From Bacteroidetes bacterium SW_11_45_7 (GTDB lineage: Bacteria > Bacteroidota > Bacteroidia > Chitinophagales > SW-11-45-7), in assembly GCA_003022985.1 (NCBI GenBank), contig PXTV01000029.1, positions 1-5,405 of the forward strand: a stretch of 5,405 bases of DNA. Reading direction: 5' to 3'. The notes under the pieces are model-generated. The model was not told where the DNA came from and did not search any database. It was given only the letters and a program-made list of their open reading frames with translations. The position numbers and the translations under genes are program-made. Positions 4,896-5,405 of the stretch are shown in pieces. How positions within the stretch are numbered: the stretch's first letter is position 1; the number at the start of each line of letters is the position of its first letter.

Positions 4896-5405
4896 AAATG
4901 GTGATAAACACATCGCCAATGGTATTGACAAGCGGCATGTTGCGGAGTGAGTCAGCAGTCTCGTAGATCGCTTTTTGGTTCCGGTTGAGCGGTACATGGC
5001 GAACATCATGCCAATAGGATTCATCATTCACCATCAGGGAATCCTCATCGAGGGCTACATTATCAGAAGGCCCTTCAGCAGATTCATCCATTGCTTCCGG
5101 ATCATTCAGCTTGTACTTGCGATAGGTTGTGGTTTTTTTCCCGATAGGGTTGGGAGAGTTTTTGGCAAGTGCCTTAAACCCGACAAGCGGTTCAGTAACC
5201 CGAACAAAATCAACGCGGAAGTATTCTTGATCCAATAGCCAAATGCTATCCTTCCTGAAGGAGTAATCCTGTTCAACCTCAAAACCCGTTACAAAGTTGA
5301 TCTGCGAGAAATCAGCCAGCTCCATATCAACTTTTGTAACACCTCTTGTCTCTTCATCAATCCACACACGCCCCACAAAAGAATTCTCCCATTTTTTTTG
5401 GGGTT
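4822..5405 (-). CDS. DUF5686-type protein, central piece, inverted and partial
   Basis: The minus-strand frame is open to the right edge and reads PQKKWENSFVGRVWIDEE inward, so the apparent GTG start at 5374-5376 is not a real start. Matching features of the central DUF5686 region are F-x-GR-WIDEETRGVTKVDMEL, INFVTGFEVEQDYSF, DSIWLLDQEYFRVDF, GKKTTTYRKYKL, a Ser/Asp/Glu-rich linker, then YWHDVRHVPLNRNQKAIY, DSLRNMPLVNTIGDVFITIFTG. Homology ends near Gly at 4888-4890. The remaining residues HYHGEGSQNQRQLKISSYRKH are simply the reverse complement of the forward piece and end at a chance stop (4822-4824). The family continues for a further several hundred residues (barrel-like C-terminus) that are absent here. 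It picks up where the forward piece stops, lacking only an estimated 25-35 residues that would lie beyond the right edge. It is thus best read as part of the same gene. Confidence 0.72.
   Translation of the reverse strand, partial: PQKKWENSFVGRVWIDEETRGVTKVDMELADFSQINFVTGFEVEQDYSFRKDSIWLLDQEYFRVDFVRVTEPLVGFKALAKNSPNPIGKKTTTYRKYKLNDPEAMDESAEGPSDNVALDEDSLMVNDESYWHDVRHVPLNRNQKAIYETADSLRNMPLVNTIGDVFITIFTGHYHGEGSQNQRQLKISSYRKH
4885..4893. other. Inversion breakpoint inside the DUF5686-type gene
   Basis: The forward frame follows the family through ...SPLHDNG (Gly codon 4887-4889). The reverse frame follows it through ...IFTG (Gly codon 4890-4888). Both share the palindrome GGCC at 4887-4890. To the left of this point only the plus strand makes family sense, to the right only the minus strand. 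The overlap is only a few bases, so the join looks like microhomology rather than recombination at long inverted repeats. Confidence 0.7.

Noticed and set aside
4975..5238. Open plus-strand frame of 87 codons
   Set aside because: It is antisense to the convincing DUF5686-type reading on the minus strand and shows no domain or signal features.

Overview
The window looks like accessory or ordinary chromosomal DNA from a Bacteroidota organism. The evidence is a CarboxypepD_reg-like plus DUF5686-type outer-membrane protein, start regions without a convincing Shine-Dalgarno sequence, moderate-to-low GC content and promoter-like sequences of the TTTG / TAnnTTTG type. The odd length and the unusual sequence at both ends (a CCTCG tandem repeat on the left, a gene interrupted by an inverted join on the right) suggest that the window may be a whole contig. 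This is inference.

Layout. Positions 1-223 are non-coding and hold a short tandem repeat with a hairpin, a weak promoter candidate and three TTGCAA palindromes. Next comes a 431-residue PaaK-like (phenylacetate-CoA ligase family) adenylate-forming enzyme at 224-1519. A 250-base spacer with two perfect 12-bp palindromes leads to a small lipoprotein of unknown function at 1770-2390. A 280-base hairpin-rich spacer, including a 44-nt REP-like palindrome at 2537-2580, leads to a 411-residue FAD-dependent oxidoreductase of the flavin-dependent halogenase superfamily at 2671-3906. It carries a GxGxxG motif and a WxWxIP motif. A 113-base spacer follows.

The last 1.4 kb holds one DUF5686-type gene in two opposite pieces. 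The N-terminal part runs forward (4020-4895). The following central part lies on the minus strand and enters from the right edge (5405 down to about 4887). The two pieces meet at a GGCC palindrome, and each reading frame then runs into the complement of the other. The two pieces are successive portions of the family rather than a convergent gene pair. This means a real inversion, a fold-back rearrangement or an assembly/amplification chimera.

How the genes work together. The adenylating enzyme and the halogenase-like flavoenzyme are both on the plus strand. They are the kinds of enzyme found in aryl-polyene/flexirubin-type or other secondary-metabolite loci of Bacteroidota: one activates an (aryl) carboxylic acid, the other hydroxylates or halogenates an aromatic or carrier-bound substrate. 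No ketosynthase, carrier protein or dialkylresorcinol gene is in the window, so a shared pathway is only a hypothesis. The large spacers argue against a tight operon. The lipoprotein and the DUF5686 protein are envelope proteins with no visible link to the two enzymes.
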